Assembly: GCA_902825875.1 (NCBI GenBank) | Contig: CADECP010000010.1 | Location: forward strand, 62,001 to 126,000 | DNA from: an uncultured Acidobacteriota bacterium | Lineage (GTDB): Bacteria; Acidobacteriota; Blastocatellia; RBC074 | DNA: 64,000 bases | Direction: 5' to 3' | Part shown: positions 25,961 through 35,893 of the stretch, piece by piece | Numbering within the stretch: position 1 is the first letter of the stretch | Layout: each line of letters starts with the position of its first letter | Made by a program: the position numbers and the translations under genes | The notes under the pieces: generated by a model | The model's input: the letters and a program-made list of their open reading frames with translations, nothing else | Told to the model about the DNA's origin: nothing | The model's database searches: none

Positions 25961-27241
25961 TCATTTCATCAGCACTCCGTTGCCGTCGCTGAAAATTCCG
26001 GCAATAGCACCAGTCATCAAAGTTGCCAACGTCGCCGCCAGCAAGGCTCGAAAGCCCAGCGCCGCCAGATCATCTCGCCGCGAAGGAGCCAGCGCAGCGG
26101 TTCCGCCGACAAAAATCGCAATCGAAGCCACGTGCGTAAATCCGCACAACGCATAAGTCAAAATCACCACCGTGCGCGGATCGGTGATTTGCCCGTTGGC
26201 AATCATCACAGACAATTCCTGATACGAAACCACTTCCGTCAACAACACACGCTCGCCCAGCAATCGCCCGGCTTCGGCAATATCCGCGCGAGCAATTCCC
26301 AACAACGCCGCCAGCGGATAAAACACCCAACCCAGAATCTTGACGATGGACAGCGGTTCAGAAAGCCCCAGCCAGCGGCTGGGCCAGCCGACAAATTTAT
26401 CCAGCAACGCCACCATGCCCAATCCGGCCACCAACAGCGCAGCAATTCCAGCGGCCAATCGCATGCCGTCCATCGAACCTTCGATGATGGCGCTCATCAG
26501 ATTGCGCGCGTGAGGCGTTTCTTCTTCCTTCGGAATACTGCTGGCGGTTTCGGGCGTTTCGGTTTCTGGCAACAACAACTTGGCCATGACGATGGCCGCC
26601 GGAATGGCAATCACCGAAGCCGACATCAAGTGCCCGGCGATTTGCGGAAAACTTTTGCCAAGCAGAATCACGTACAGCCCCAACGTCGTCGAAGCCGCCG
26701 TCGCCATGCCTGTGCTCAGCACGGTCAACAATTCCGACCGAGTCATTTTTTCGATATAAGGCCGCACCACCAAAGCCGATTCCACGCCGACAAAGATGTT
26801 GGCTGCGCTGGACAACGATTCGGCTCCGCTGATGCCCATCGTGCGATGAAACAGTTTGGCGAACAGCCGCACAATGAATTGCAGAATCCCGAAATGGTAA
26901 AGCGCCGCCGCAAACGCCGAAAAGAAAATGGCAATCGGCAAGGCTTGAAAAGCCAGGATGAAACCGAGCGGCGTGCCTTCCTGAGTTTTGCCTGTCGAAA
27001 GCGGCCCCAGCAAAAAATCCGAACCAGCTTTGGCCGCGTCCAACAGAGCCAGCACGCCGTCGTTCAACCACAAAAAAGCCTGCCGCGAACCGGGCAATTT
27101 GAACACCAGCAACCCGATCAAAAACTGTAAGCCGATTCCCCAGCCGACTGTTCGCCAATCCACTTTGCGGCGATTGGCGGAACACAACCAGGCAATGGCG
27201 GCGAACACAAAGAATCCCGCCAGCGAGATCAAATGATTCAT
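25961..27241 (-). CDS. nupC: Concentrative nucleoside transporter (NupC/CNT family)
   Basis: 426 residues with about 9-10 hydrophobic segments. CNT marks include [33 protein letters not shown], where the ESA..RPY and STGMAT motifs fall in the substrate- and ion-binding core, and a late [14 protein letters not shown]. It imports nucleosides with H+ or Na+ across the cytoplasmic membrane. It is convergent with the STAND gene and divergent from nagB. The gene symbol marks family identity only. Confidence 0.88.
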   Translation of the reverse strand: MNHLISLAGFFVFAAIAWLCSANRRKVDWRTVGWGIGLQFLIGLLVFKLPGSRQAFLWLNDGVLALLDAAKAGSDFLLGPLSTGKTQEGTPLGFILAFQALPIAIFFSAFAAALYHFGILQFIVRLFAKLFHRTMGISGAESLSSAANIFVGVESALVVRPYIEKMTRSELLTVLSTGMATAASTTLGLYVILLGKSFPQIAGHLMSASVIAIPAAIVMAKLLLPETETPETASSIPKEEETPHARNLMSAIIEGSMDGMRLAAGIAALLVAGLGMVALLDKFVGWPSRWLGLSEPLSIVKILGWVFYPLAALLGIARADIAEAGRLLGERVLLTEVVSYQELSVMIANGQITDPRTVVILTYALCGFTHVASIAIFVGGTAALAPSRRDDLAALGFRALLAATLATLMTGAIAGIFSDGNGVLMK

Positions 27242-27370
27242 CGAGCGTCCTCACTAAATTGTCGTTGGTATTTGAGAGATGATTTCTTGCCTGTTGCAAT
27301 TCGTTATGGGAAGCTACAGCTTCTTCCCTGATTGCATTACCAAACCACTTCTTGAGAGGCAAAAAGCGCC

Positions 27371-28120
27371 GTGATTCTAAAAGTCTTCGCTGATAAAAGC
27401 CAACTTGGAAAGGCCGCTGCGGAACAGGCTGCCGCAACTATTCAACGCGCCATCGCGGAACGCGGACAGGCTCGCATCATCGCCGCCACCGGCATGTCGC
27501 AATTTGAATTTCTGAAATCCCTGATCGCCACTCCGGGCATTGATTGGGCGAAAGTCGAAATGTTCCATCTGGACGAATACGTCGGTTTGCCGATTACGCA
27601 CCCGGCCAGTTTCCGCAAATATCTGCTGGAACGATTCATCGAACCCGCTGGTTTGACGACATTTCATTTGCTGAACGGCGAACGCGATCCACACGAAGTT
27701 TGTCAGGTTATCGGCGAACTGATTTCCGCCGCACCCATTGATGTCGCTTTTGTCGGCATTGGCGAAAATGGTCACCTGGCGTTCAACGATCCACCGGCGG
27801 ACTTTGAAACCGAAGCGCCATACATCGTCGTCAATCTGGACGAAGCTTGTCGCCGTCAACAAGTCGGCGAAGGTTGGTTTGCTGGACTCGAAGACGTTCC
27901 GACGCAAGCCATTTCAATGACCGTTCGCCAGATTTTGAAAGCGCACGAAATTATTTGCATCGCGCCCGACGCCCGCAAAGCCGAAGCAGTTCGCAACTGT
28001 TTTGAAAACCCGATTTCGCCGATGTACCCGGCTTCGATTTTGAAAGCTCACGCGAACACAACAATCTATCTGGACACAGACAGTTCTTCGCTGTTGAAAC
28101 CACACAAAGCAGGAAACTAA
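27371..28120 (+). CDS. nagB: Glucosamine-6-phosphate deaminase
   Basis: 249 residues. MFHLDEYVG carries the catalytic Asp, and [15 protein letters not shown] the His of the active site loop. NagB converts glucosamine-6-phosphate to fructose-6-phosphate and ammonia. In the E. coli enzyme the loop is written NDGHIAFNEP; here the Asp position reads Asn and the Glu reads Asp. It starts with GTG at 27371. It heads a four-gene run (spacings 6, 10 and 14 bases) with two exported oxidoreductases and a sugar isomerase-like protein, which suggests amino-sugar or related sugar breakdown. Confidence 0.88.
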   Translation: MILKVFADKSQLGKAAAEQAAATIQRAIAERGQARIIAATGMSQFEFLKSLIATPGIDWAKVEMFHLDEYVGLPITHPASFRKYLLERFIEPAGLTTFHLLNGERDPHEVCQVIGELISAAPIDVAFVGIGENGHLAFNDPPADFETEAPYIVVNLDEACRRQQVGEGWFAGLEDVPTQAISMTVRQILKAHEIICIAPDARKAEAVRNCFENPISPMYPASILKAHANTTIYLDTDSSSLLKPHKAGN

Positions 28121-28126
28121 ACGAAC

Positions 28127-29137
28127 ATGAAACTTTTCACCCGATTGCTGACGCTGGCCGCTTCGTTGTTGCTGGTCGCTCATTCGTTCACCGCCGATCA
28201 CCCCCAAGCCGCCGCACAAGAACCGATCAAGGTCGGAATCATCGGCACAGATACGTCGCACGTTCCGGCGTTCACCAAACTGCTCAACGATCCGAAAGAG
28301 CCGGGTTACATTCCCGGCGCGCGCGTCGTCGCCGCGTTCAAAGGCGGCAGCCACGATGTCGAATCCAGCCACACGCGCGTCGAACGCTTCGCCACGGAAA
28401 TCCGCGACAAATACGGTGTAGAAATCGTCGGCTCCATCGAAGAACTTTTGACCAAAGTGGACGCGGTTTTGCTGGAAAGCGTGGATGGTCGTCCGCATCT
28501 GGCGCAGGCGCGCCCGGTCTTCAAGGCCAAAAAGCGCGTTTTCATTGATAAACCTTTTGCCGCCAGTTATGCCGATGCGCGCGAAATCGTTCGTCTGTCG
28601 CGCGAAAGCGGCACGCCGTTTTTCAGCACGTCCAGCCTGCGGTACGCCGCTGATGTCATCGCACTAAAAAACAACGACAAGCTCGGCGGGATTTTAGGAG
28701 CGATGACCTTCAGCCCTTCGCCGACCGAACCGCATCACCCGGATTTGTTCTGGTACGGCATTCACGGCGTCGAAACGCTGTACACGCTGATGGGCACAGG
28801 CTGCGAATCCGTCACGCGCACAAACTCCGCCGGAGGCGATGTCGTCACAGGCAAATGGAAAGACGGCCGGCTGGGCACGTTTCGTGGCATCCGCGATGGC
28901 AAACAGGATTACGGAGCGGTCGCTTTCGGAGCCAAAGGAAATGCCGGAGCCATGCCGCCGATGAAAGTTGATTACCGCCCGTTGCTGGTCGAAATCGTCA
29001 AGTTTTTCCAAACCGGTGTTGCGCCGGTTTCCCCGGAAGAAACGCTGGAACTGATGGCTTTCATGGAAGCCGCCGATCTGAGCAAAGCTCGTGGTGGCGC
29101 GCCTGTGATGTTGAAAGAAATCACTGATAAAAAGTAA
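28127..29137 (+). CDS. Exported Gfo/Idh/MocA-family oxidoreductase
   Basis: 336 residues. A signal peptide ([20 protein letters not shown], cleavage around residue 30) precedes a Rossmann domain beginning [12 protein letters not shown]. The [13 protein letters not shown] segment carries the catalytic EKP-like motif as DKP. The C-terminal half is the substrate domain. A periplasmic location for a cofactor-dependent oxidoreductase is unusual in general but common in Planctomycetes and Acidobacteria sugar loci. It follows nagB by 6 bases. Confidence 0.85.
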   Translation: MKLFTRLLTLAASLLLVAHSFTADHPQAAAQEPIKVGIIGTDTSHVPAFTKLLNDPKEPGYIPGARVVAAFKGGSHDVESSHTRVERFATEIRDKYGVEIVGSIEELLTKVDAVLLESVDGRPHLAQARPVFKAKKRVFIDKPFAASYADAREIVRLSRESGTPFFSTSSLRYAADVIALKNNDKLGGILGAMTFSPSPTEPHHPDLFWYGIHGVETLYTLMGTGCESVTRTNSAGGDVVTGKWKDGRLGTFRGIRDGKQDYGAVAFGAKGNAGAMPPMKVDYRPLLVEIVKFFQTGVAPVSPEETLELMAFMEAADLSKARGGAPVMLKEITDKK

Positions 29138-29147
29138 GAGGAACACT

Positions 29148-30596
29148 ATGCTGAAAACTTTTCGCAAATTTTCACTCGCTTACCCTGTCGCATTGCTGGC
29201 CGTGGCCATACTGGCATTATTGAGCCTGCCGCAATCCGAATCGTTGGCTCAACAAAAAACCAAAAGCAAAGATATGAATGAAGTCAAAATCATGACCCTC
29301 GATCCCGGTCACTTTCACGCCGGGTTGGTGCAGAAAGAAATGTACCCCGGCGTTTCGCCTCGCGTTCACGTTTACGCGCCGTTGGGGTTTGACCTGTACG
29401 AACACCTGAAACGCATCGCCAATTTTAACAATCGCAAAGACAGTCCGACCCGTTGGGAAATGGAAATCCATGCCGGGGGCGATCCGTTGGCACGCATGCT
29501 GGCCGAACGTCCTGGCAATGTCGTCACGATGGCCGGACGCAATCAAGGCAAGATTGATCGCATCAAGGCTTCGGTCGAAGGCGGATTGAATGTCTTGGTG
29601 GACAAACCCTGGATCATCAACGCGGCGGATTTCCCAAAGCTAGAAGCGACGTTCAAGGCTGCGGAAAGCAAAAAGCTGATTGCTTACGACATCATGACCG
29701 AGCGGTCTGAAATCACGACTATTCTGCAAAAAGAATTGATCCACGCGCCGGAAGTTTTCGGTCAAATGCAAAAAGGTTCGGAAAGCGATCCGGCGGTTTA
29801 CATCGAAAGCATTCACCACATTTTGAAAGTCGTGGCGGGCGCGCCGAACATTCGTCCGGCGTGGTTTTTCGATGTCAAGCAGCAGGGCGAAGGCGTCGCC
29901 GATGTCGGCACGCATCTGGTTGATCTGGTGCAATGGATGCTCTTCCCCGAACAGGTGATTGATTACAAAAAAGACGTGAATGTGATTTCGGGCAAACGCT
30001 GGCCGACGGTGATGTCGCTGCCGGAGTTTTCGCGCGTGACGAACGAGAAAGCTTTTCCCGATTACCTTTCCGCCAACGTCAAAGACGGCAAACTGGATTA
30101 TTACTGCAATGGCGCGATGACTTACGCATTGCGCGGCGTTCACGCCAAACTCGACGTGATCTGGAATTACGAAGCTCCGGCGGCCCAATCTGGTGGGGGC
30201 GATACGCACGTGGCGATTTTCAAAGGCACGAAATCCAGTTTGGAAATCCGCCAGGGCAAAGAAGAAAACTGGAAGCCGGAACTTTACGTCGTGCCGAACA
30301 GCTCCAGCAGCAAGGCGGAAATTCTGGCTGCGCTGAAAAAGAAGGTCGCCGCGCTGCAATCGAAATTTGCGGGCGTCGGCGTTGAAGAGCGCGGCAACAG
30401 ATTCTTAGTGACGATTCCCGACAAATTTCGCGACGGCCACGAAGCTCACTTTGCCGAAGTGATGCGCCGTTTCCTCGGTTATTTGCGCGATCCAAAAACT
30501 TTGCCCGCGTGGGAAAATCCAAACATGCTGGCGAAGTACTACACAACGACCAAAGGCCTGGAGATGGGTTACCGCTCGGCCACAGCTTCGAAATAA
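29148..30596 (+). CDS. Exported Gfo/Idh/MocA-like oxidoreductase with extended C-terminal domain
   Basis: 482 residues with a signal peptide (hydrophobic core ~14-32). The N-terminal NAD-binding segment is weakly conserved ([16 protein letters not shown]), followed by [13 protein letters not shown] and [17 protein letters not shown]. The family's C-terminal domain follows, with [36 protein letters not shown] and a long beta-rich tail. This matches the oxidoreductase family with the extra Oxidoreduct_C region. It lies 10 bases after the preceding gene in the nagB operon. Substrate unknown. Confidence 0.85.
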   Translation: MLKTFRKFSLAYPVALLAVAILALLSLPQSESLAQQKTKSKDMNEVKIMTLDPGHFHAGLVQKEMYPGVSPRVHVYAPLGFDLYEHLKRIANFNNRKDSPTRWEMEIHAGGDPLARMLAERPGNVVTMAGRNQGKIDRIKASVEGGLNVLVDKPWIINAADFPKLEATFKAAESKKLIAYDIMTERSEITTILQKELIHAPEVFGQMQKGSESDPAVYIESIHHILKVVAGAPNIRPAWFFDVKQQGEGVADVGTHLVDLVQWMLFPEQVIDYKKDVNVISGKRWPTVMSLPEFSRVTNEKAFPDYLSANVKDGKLDYYCNGAMTYALRGVHAKLDVIWNYEAPAAQSGGGDTHVAIFKGTKSSLEIRQGKEENWKPELYVVPNSSSSKAEILAALKKKVAALQSKFAGVGVEERGNRFLVTIPDKFRDGHEAHFAEVMRRFLGYLRDPKTLPAWENPNMLAKYYTTTKGLEMGYRSATASK

Positions 30597-30610
30597 AGGA
30601 AACCAAAGCA

Positions 30611-31498
30611 ATGAACCGTAGAGAATTTATTCAACAAACCGCACTTGTCACGGCTGCCACCGCAGCTTCCATCTCTGCAACCGGCAAATTCACAGCCGAA
30701 GCCAAAGTCAATTGGCCGGTTGGCTGTTTCAATCGTCCGTGGACGAAATGGTCGTTTGACGAAACGCTGAAACAGATCAAAGACGCCGGGTACAAATACA
30801 CAGGTTTGCTCAGTCGCACAAAAGACGAACCGTTTATCTCAGCAGATGCCAAGCCTGAATACTTGGACGCGCTGAAAAAGAAATTGGCGGCCACCGGAGT
30901 CATCGCCAACATGGGCGCGCTGCGTTCGCGGCACAACATCCCGATTGAAGATTCGATCAAGGAAATGCGCCAGCAGATTGATAACGCCAGGTTGCTGGGG
31001 TTGCAGTTCATTCTCAGTTTTGGCGTGGATAAGCCGGATGAGTACGCGCATTACTACAAGGTGATGCACGAATCCGCCGTGTACGCCGCCAGCAAAAAAA
31101 TCAAACTGGTGATGAAACCGCACGGTGGAGGCAGCGGGGCTTCGGCGGAAATCGTTCGCGCCATCAAGGAAGTCAATCATCCGAACTTCAAGATTTGGTA
31201 CGACGCCGGCAACATCATTCATTACACCGGCAAAGACCCCGTTGAAGAATTGAAGCCCATCGCCCAGCACGTGACCGGCTTTTGCGCCAAAGACTGCGGA
31301 GCCGTGAAAGGCGAAGTGATGATGCAATTCGGCGAAGGCAAGGTGAATTTCGCCGGAGTTTTCAAAGCCATGAAAGCCGCCGGATTCAAAGGGCCGATCA
31401 TGGTCGAAGGCGTCAAAGTCGGCGCAACGCCGGAAGAAACCTCTGCCAACGCCAAAGCCAACCGCGAATTTCTGGAAAAGGTTCTGGCTTCAGTTTAG
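30611..31498 (+). CDS. Tat-exported TIM-barrel sugar isomerase/epimerase-like protein
   Basis: 295 residues from the ATG at 30611; an upstream extension overlaps the preceding gene and is not used. A twin-arginine start (MNRREFIQQTALVTAATAAS) indicates Tat export. The body is an AP-endonuclease-2-like (xylose isomerase-type) barrel, with metal-site candidates in KLVMKPHGGG, KIWYDAGNIIHYTG and GPIMVEG. Such proteins isomerise sugars or sugar acids. It closes the four-gene nagB operon. Confidence 0.88.
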   Translation: MNRREFIQQTALVTAATAASISATGKFTAEAKVNWPVGCFNRPWTKWSFDETLKQIKDAGYKYTGLLSRTKDEPFISADAKPEYLDALKKKLAATGVIANMGALRSRHNIPIEDSIKEMRQQIDNARLLGLQFILSFGVDKPDEYAHYYKVMHESAVYAASKKIKLVMKPHGGGSGASAEIVRAIKEVNHPNFKIWYDAGNIIHYTGKDPVEELKPIAQHVTGFCAKDCGAVKGEVMMQFGEGKVNFAGVFKAMKAAGFKGPIMVEGVKVGATPEETSANAKANREFLEKVLASV

Positions 31499-31617
31499 GA
31501 AGGTATTCAATCCACAAAGAACACGAAGGGACAAGAAGTAAGGTCAACGATCACTTTGCTTTGCTTCGTGTTTCTTCGTGAACTTCGTGGAGGAAAAAAA
31601 GTCAGAGCTTATTTTTT

Positions 31618-31980
31618 ATGCTGATCGTCAATCGCAAGAATTCCAAAATCATCAACACGCCACACGGTTCAGAGATTCGACCGCTCGTGGATCGAACGAC
31701 TTCGCCGATCAATCAATGTTCGCTGGCCGAAGAACTCTTGCCGCCCGGCGCAACTGTTCCGCCGCATCACCACGAAGTTCTGGAAGAGGTTTATTACATT
31801 CTGGAAGGCAAAGGCTTGATGACCGTCGGTGATGAACAGCGCGAAGTCGGCGCGGGCGACGCTGTTTACATCCCTCGCCAGCACCGCCACACGCTGACCA
31901 ACACTGGCTCGGAGCCGATGCGAATCCTGCTGGTCTGCGGCCCGGCATTCTTTTACGAAGATCATCGAATCGAGAAATGA
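31618..31980 (+). CDS. Small single-domain cupin
   Basis: 120 residues. The two cupin motifs are visible: PPHHHEVLEEVYYILEGKG (His, His, Glu metal ligands) and GDAVYIPRQHRHTLTNTG (second His). It has no signal peptide. It is 3 bases upstream of the YpdA-like reductase, so the two are probably translated together. The ligand is unknown; small cupins often bind metal and act as isomerases, dioxygenases or sugar-binding proteins. Confidence 0.88.
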   Translation: MLIVNRKNSKIINTPHGSEIRPLVDRTTSPINQCSLAEELLPPGATVPPHHHEVLEEVYYILEGKGLMTVGDEQREVGAGDAVYIPRQHRHTLTNTGSEPMRILLVCGPAFFYEDHRIEK

Positions 31981-31983
31981 ACA

Positions 31984-32967
31984 ATGGAGTTGTTTGACGT
32001 TATTGTCATCGGCGGAGGGCCAACCGGATTGGCTTGCGCGATTGAAACTCAGCGCGCGGGGTTCAGCCATCTGGTCATCGAAAAAGGCTGTGTAGTCAAT
32101 TCGCTGTTCAATTACCCGACTCAGCTTGTCTTTTTTACGACGCCGGAACTGCTGGAAATCGGCGACTTGCCTTTTGTCTGCGAACGCGAAAAACCCAATC
32201 GCCAGGAAGCTCTGAAGTACTACCGTCGCGTGGTGGACACTTACAAACTGAACGTCAATCAGTACGAACGAGTGTTGAACGTCAGCGGCGCGGACGGCGG
32301 CTTTCTGGTTGAAACTGAAATGGTGATGACCGGCGAACGCCGCAGTTACAGGTCAAAAAAGATCGTCGTTGCCATCGGCTATTTCGACCAGCCGAATTTC
32401 ATCGGCATCCCTGGCGAAGACTTGCAGAAGGTTTCGCACTATTACAAAGACGCGCATCCGTTTTACGACCGCGACGTGGCGATCATCGGCGCAGCCAATT
32501 CAGCAGCCATTGCCGCGCTTGATCTGTACCGGCACGGAGCGCGCGTGACGATCATTCATCGCCAAGCCACTCTGCGCCCAACCATCAAGTATTGGATTCT
32601 GCCTGACATTCAAAACCGTATCGCCAACGGCGAAGTCCGCGCGTGCTTCAACACCGTTGTCACCGAAATCACGCCGACAACGATTCGCATTCGCCATCTG
32701 GAAACCGGCGAAGAATCCGAACTGCCGAACGATTTTGTCTTTGCGCTGACCGGTTATCACACCGACAACGATTTTCTGCGCTCAGTCGGCATCGAAATTG
32801 ACTCCGAAACCATGAAGCCGAAGTTCGACGCTGAAACAATGGAATCAAACGTAAAAGGTGTTTATCTGGCGGGCGTAGTCATCGCGGGAAAAGAAACCGG
32901 AAAAATCTTCATCGAAAACGGTCGCTTTCACGGCGGACAGATTGCGGCAGCATTGCAGAAAAAGTGA
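31984..32967 (+). CDS. ypdA: YpdA-family FAD/NAD(P)-dependent bacillithiol disulfide reductase-like protein
   Basis: 327 residues. FAD-binding GGGPTG is at residues 11-16, VVAIGYFDQPNFIGIPGED marks the interdomain stretch, and a second dinucleotide loop IIGAANSAAIAALDLYRHGA binds NAD(P)H. YPTQLVFFTTPELLEIGD is typical of YpdA/Bdr, the proposed reductase of oxidised bacillithiol. Reported YpdA enzymes act on BSSB; that this organism makes bacillithiol is inference. It is translationally close to the cupin upstream. A hairpin at 32964-32993 overlaps its stop. Confidence 0.87.
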   Translation: MELFDVIVIGGGPTGLACAIETQRAGFSHLVIEKGCVVNSLFNYPTQLVFFTTPELLEIGDLPFVCEREKPNRQEALKYYRRVVDTYKLNVNQYERVLNVSGADGGFLVETEMVMTGERRSYRSKKIVVAIGYFDQPNFIGIPGEDLQKVSHYYKDAHPFYDRDVAIIGAANSAAIAALDLYRHGARVTIIHRQATLRPTIKYWILPDIQNRIANGEVRACFNTVVTEITPTTIRIRHLETGEESELPNDFVFALTGYHTDNDFLRSVGIEIDSETMKPKFDAETMESNVKGVYLAGVVIAGKETGKIFIENGRFHGGQIAAALQKK

Positions 32968-32993
32968 GCGCACGTTGGCTGGCGTGCGCTCAC
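32964..32993. terminator. Hairpin between convergent ypdA and the oxidoreductase gene
   Basis: GTGAGCGCAC and GTGCGCTCAC form a 10-bp perfect stem with a 10-base loop in the 40-bp convergent gap. It overlaps the TGA of ypdA. It lacks a strong T-run on either side, so efficiency is uncertain. Confidence 0.55.
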
Positions 32994-33007
32994 TTGGCAA
33001 AAACCGT

Positions 33008-34255
33008 TTACTTGCGCGCGGATTGCCGAGCCGAATCCAGCGTCACTTTTTCTTTACGGCGATAAGACAAATTCGACAGGTGCGCCGCAATTGCCGAACG
33101 ATAGCCAAGCTCGACCGATGAGTTCGGCGTTTTGCGCGAACGAACGGATTCGACGAAGTTCGCGTAATGGTTGTCACCTTTGGCATCGCCTTTGATCGCT
33201 TCCGCGTTCGGGCGATTCAGTTTTTCTGGCGCGTAGCTCCACCCGCTGGCCGATTTTCCTGTAACCATATCGGTCGTTCCGGCCAACCATTCAATTGTGC
33301 CATCCGAACCCAGAATGCGAATGCCCAATCCAAAACGACTGTTGCTGAACGTAGATTGCCACGACACCGTCACATCGCCAGGGAAATCCATGATGACGGA
33401 AATTGTGTCTGGGACTTCGCGGCCATCTTTTTCGGAGAAAACTCCGCCTGACATATAAGCCGCCGTCGGCGCAGGCAAATCCAGCACGCCTATGATCCAG
33501 CCAATCTGGTGAACCATGTTTTCGGTGACGTTGCCGCCCGAAAATTCCCAGTACAAACGCCAGTTGATGAATTTGTGCGCGTCGAACGGACGATTGGGAC
33601 GGCCATTTAGGAAGGCTTTCCAATCCACGTTCTGCGGGTTGCAGTCGGCGGGAATCGGGCGCACCCATTGGCCTTTGCCGCGCGGAGTGTTGCGGCTCAT
33701 CCACGATTCAACCGAAGTCACCTTGCCTACCAAACCATCTTTCACCCATTTGCGCGCGTCCTGAAAATAACCGGCGCTGTTGTGCTGCTGGCCTACACCG
33801 ATGACGCGCTTCGGATTCTTTTTGACGGCGGCCAAACAGGCGTCTGCTTCGTCCACCGACCAGGTCAGCGTCTTTTCGCAGAACATGTCTTTGCCGGCGG
33901 CCAGCGTGTCCAGAAAGTGGCGCGCGTGGCAATGCAGCGGCGTGGCGATAATCACCGCGTCCACATCTTTTTGATCGAGCAGGCTGCGATGGTCTTTGAA
34001 AGCTTTGATTGCCGTGCCGTACTTTTTCACTTCTTCGTGGCGGCGCGTGTAAACGTCGGCGGCGGCAATCCATTCGGCGTTCGGAGCTTGCTGAAACTCT
34101 CTCATCAACTGCTGGCCTCGGTCGCCGGGGCCGATGATTCCCAAACGGACTCGGTCGTTTGCGCCCAGCACTCTGTCATAAGACGCGGCGGTGAAAGCGG
34201 CGGCGGCGGCGGCGGTCGTTGCCTGTTTCAGAAAATCCCTGCGTTCGATTGTCAT
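33008..34255 (-). CDS. Tat-exported Gfo/Idh/MocA-family oxidoreductase
   Basis: 415 residues. A Tat signal (MTIERRDFLKQATTAAAAAAF) is followed by RLGIIGPGDRGQQLMREF (Rossmann fold) and DMFCEKTLTWSVDEADAC, where the EKP is EKT. VRNGRPNRPFDAHKFINWRLYWEFSGGNVTENM-type residues (only part listed here) mark the exported subfamily seen in Planctomycetes and Acidobacteria; GRPNRPFDAH and WEFSGGNV are the clearest. It closely resembles the paralogue at 48180-49460. Substrate is likely a sugar, unknown. Confidence 0.87.
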   Translation of the reverse strand: MTIERRDFLKQATTAAAAAAFTAASYDRVLGANDRVRLGIIGPGDRGQQLMREFQQAPNAEWIAAADVYTRRHEEVKKYGTAIKAFKDHRSLLDQKDVDAVIIATPLHCHARHFLDTLAAGKDMFCEKTLTWSVDEADACLAAVKKNPKRVIGVGQQHNSAGYFQDARKWVKDGLVGKVTSVESWMSRNTPRGKGQWVRPIPADCNPQNVDWKAFLNGRPNRPFDAHKFINWRLYWEFSGGNVTENMVHQIGWIIGVLDLPAPTAAYMSGGVFSEKDGREVPDTISVIMDFPGDVTVSWQSTFSNSRFGLGIRILGSDGTIEWLAGTTDMVTGKSASGWSYAPEKLNRPNAEAIKGDAKGDNHYANFVESVRSRKTPNSSVELGYRSAIAAHLSNLSYRRKEKVTLDSARQSARK

Positions 34256-34291
34256 AGGTGTCTCTCCGTTAAAAGTTATCGGTGAATAAGT

Positions 34292-35842
34292 TCAGGCGCG
34301 AATGACGATGATGTCGCGCCCGTTAGTTGTGGTTGCTGTTTCCGTTGTAGTGCGTTCGCTGATTGGCGGCTGGCCACCGCGCTTATCGAAAATCACCAGC
34401 CAGCCGCTGTTCAAATTCAATCCAGCCAAATATTCGTCCAACTGCTCCAAGCCGCGTTTGAGCGGGTCTGGTCGCCCATCGCGCCAGACTTTCAGTTCAA
34501 TCGCCAACCGCTCCGCGCCGTACCGCAAAAACAAATCCATCCGATCTGAGCCGATGGCGTATTCGCGTTCCAGCGAACCGCCGCCGTTTATCACTCGTTG
34601 CAGATAAGCCATCATCACCAGATGCGGCGCGATTTCGTGATAAGGCGCGCTTCGCAACAACGGTTCGCCATGTTGCCGCCAGAAATCCAAAAACGATTCC
34701 AGCAACTTGTCCGCGTTCAACGAACCATCCGCGTTCAACCAAACGGGCTTAATCATTGGCAATGAATCCTGCGGCCCGCCGGACAACGCTCGCGGAATCA
34801 CTTGCTGATAAATCCGATTGGCAATGACCAAACCTTCTCTTAAATCGCGTCTGATGAGTCCCAAATCCAACAGGTATTGCCTGTCATCATCCGGCACGTT
34901 TTCCAAACTGCCGCCGGACAGAATTGGCTCAATCACTCGGCGCACTCGCTCTTCGGTCAGCTTGTGCGTCAATTGGTCAAGGTGAGTCGGACGACGTTGG
35001 ATGATGATTTCTTTGGCTTGTTCGATGTGTTCCGGCGTGATCGGCAACGAACGATCCTTGACCACGTCTTCGACTGCGGTTTTGGCCAGAGCATTGACCA
35101 GCCAGGGTTGGCCTTGCGTCAGGTCGAAAACCAGTTGCAAGGTTTCATCGGTAAAGACCTGGCCGGTTTCCGCCGTGTGTTGCGTCAACAGTTCGCGCAC
35201 TTCATCTGCTGTGAAATCCTGAATGGTCAATGAACGAACGGCGATGTTGAACGGGCTGGGAGTTCCCAACCGCGCGCTGCCGCCGGACAAAACTTTGTAA
35301 TCGCGCACGTCGCGCAATCCAATCACTGCCAGCGAAGCGGGAAACGATTCCGGGCGAAACGGGTATCCAGAGCGCAATTGCCGCAAAACTGAGATCAACG
35401 TTTCATCTTCCAACGAGTCAATTTCATCCAAAAACAACACCAACGGGCGCGATGCGTTTTGTGTCCAGAAGCTCAGCGCCTGGCTGATTCGTTGCCGTTC
35501 TGGACCATCCGGCCATTCCGGCGGTCTTAAGTCAGCGGGCAAAAAATGATTCAACGCAATACGCCAGTTAGCCAGAATCGCCGTTTCAGCAACTCCAATA
35601 TCCTGTTCTCTAGCCCCAACTTCCATCGAAACCACCGCCGAAATGTACTTGCCCGAAGCCGTCAGTTCACGCGCCAGTTCGGTCATCGCTGTCGTCTTGC
35701 CAACTTGGCGCGGAGCATGCACCACGAAATAACCGCCCTGTTCGATCAAATCGTAAACGCCTTCGGCGGCCAGCCGACGAGTGGCGGGAATCATGTAATT
35801 TCGCTCCGGCTTGCACGGCCCGGCTGTGTTGAAAAATTTCAT
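34292..35842 (-). CDS. AAA-like ATPase with C-terminal PD-(D/E)xK nuclease-like domain
   Basis: 516 residues. The N-terminal KFFNTAGPC and MIPATRRLAAEGVYDLIEQGGYFVV are typical of the AAA-like family found in cyanobacteria and Acidobacteria. Walker A is APRQVGKTT (residues ~43-51), Walker B LVLFLDEIDS with D139-E140. Residues ~240-330 are a winged-helix-like segment. The C-terminal ~100 residues carry SDRMDLFL and then LAIELKVW, which matches a D...ExK nuclease core, plus a GLEQLDEYLAGLN helix. DNA- or NTP-driven nuclease activity is inferred. No partner genes are adjacent. Confidence 0.82.
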   Translation of the reverse strand: MKFFNTAGPCKPERNYMIPATRRLAAEGVYDLIEQGGYFVVHAPRQVGKTTAMTELARELTASGKYISAVVSMEVGAREQDIGVAETAILANWRIALNHFLPADLRPPEWPDGPERQRISQALSFWTQNASRPLVLFLDEIDSLEDETLISVLRQLRSGYPFRPESFPASLAVIGLRDVRDYKVLSGGSARLGTPSPFNIAVRSLTIQDFTADEVRELLTQHTAETGQVFTDETLQLVFDLTQGQPWLVNALAKTAVEDVVKDRSLPITPEHIEQAKEIIIQRRPTHLDQLTHKLTEERVRRVIEPILSGGSLENVPDDDRQYLLDLGLIRRDLREGLVIANRIYQQVIPRALSGGPQDSLPMIKPVWLNADGSLNADKLLESFLDFWRQHGEPLLRSAPYHEIAPHLVMMAYLQRVINGGGSLEREYAIGSDRMDLFLRYGAERLAIELKVWRDGRPDPLKRGLEQLDEYLAGLNLNSGWLVIFDKRGGQPPISERTTTETATTTNGRDIIVIRA

Positions 35843-35893
35843 AACGATTTTGATAAGACGTGATGTTTGAAAGCGTGGCCATTCTATCGGCTT

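Noticed and set aside
25856-27130. A 424-residue plus-strand ORF opposite the nucleoside transporter
   Set aside because: It is antisense to a clear CNT transporter, Arg/Gln/His-rich, and overlaps the end of the STAND gene. No domain or ribosome-binding site supports it.
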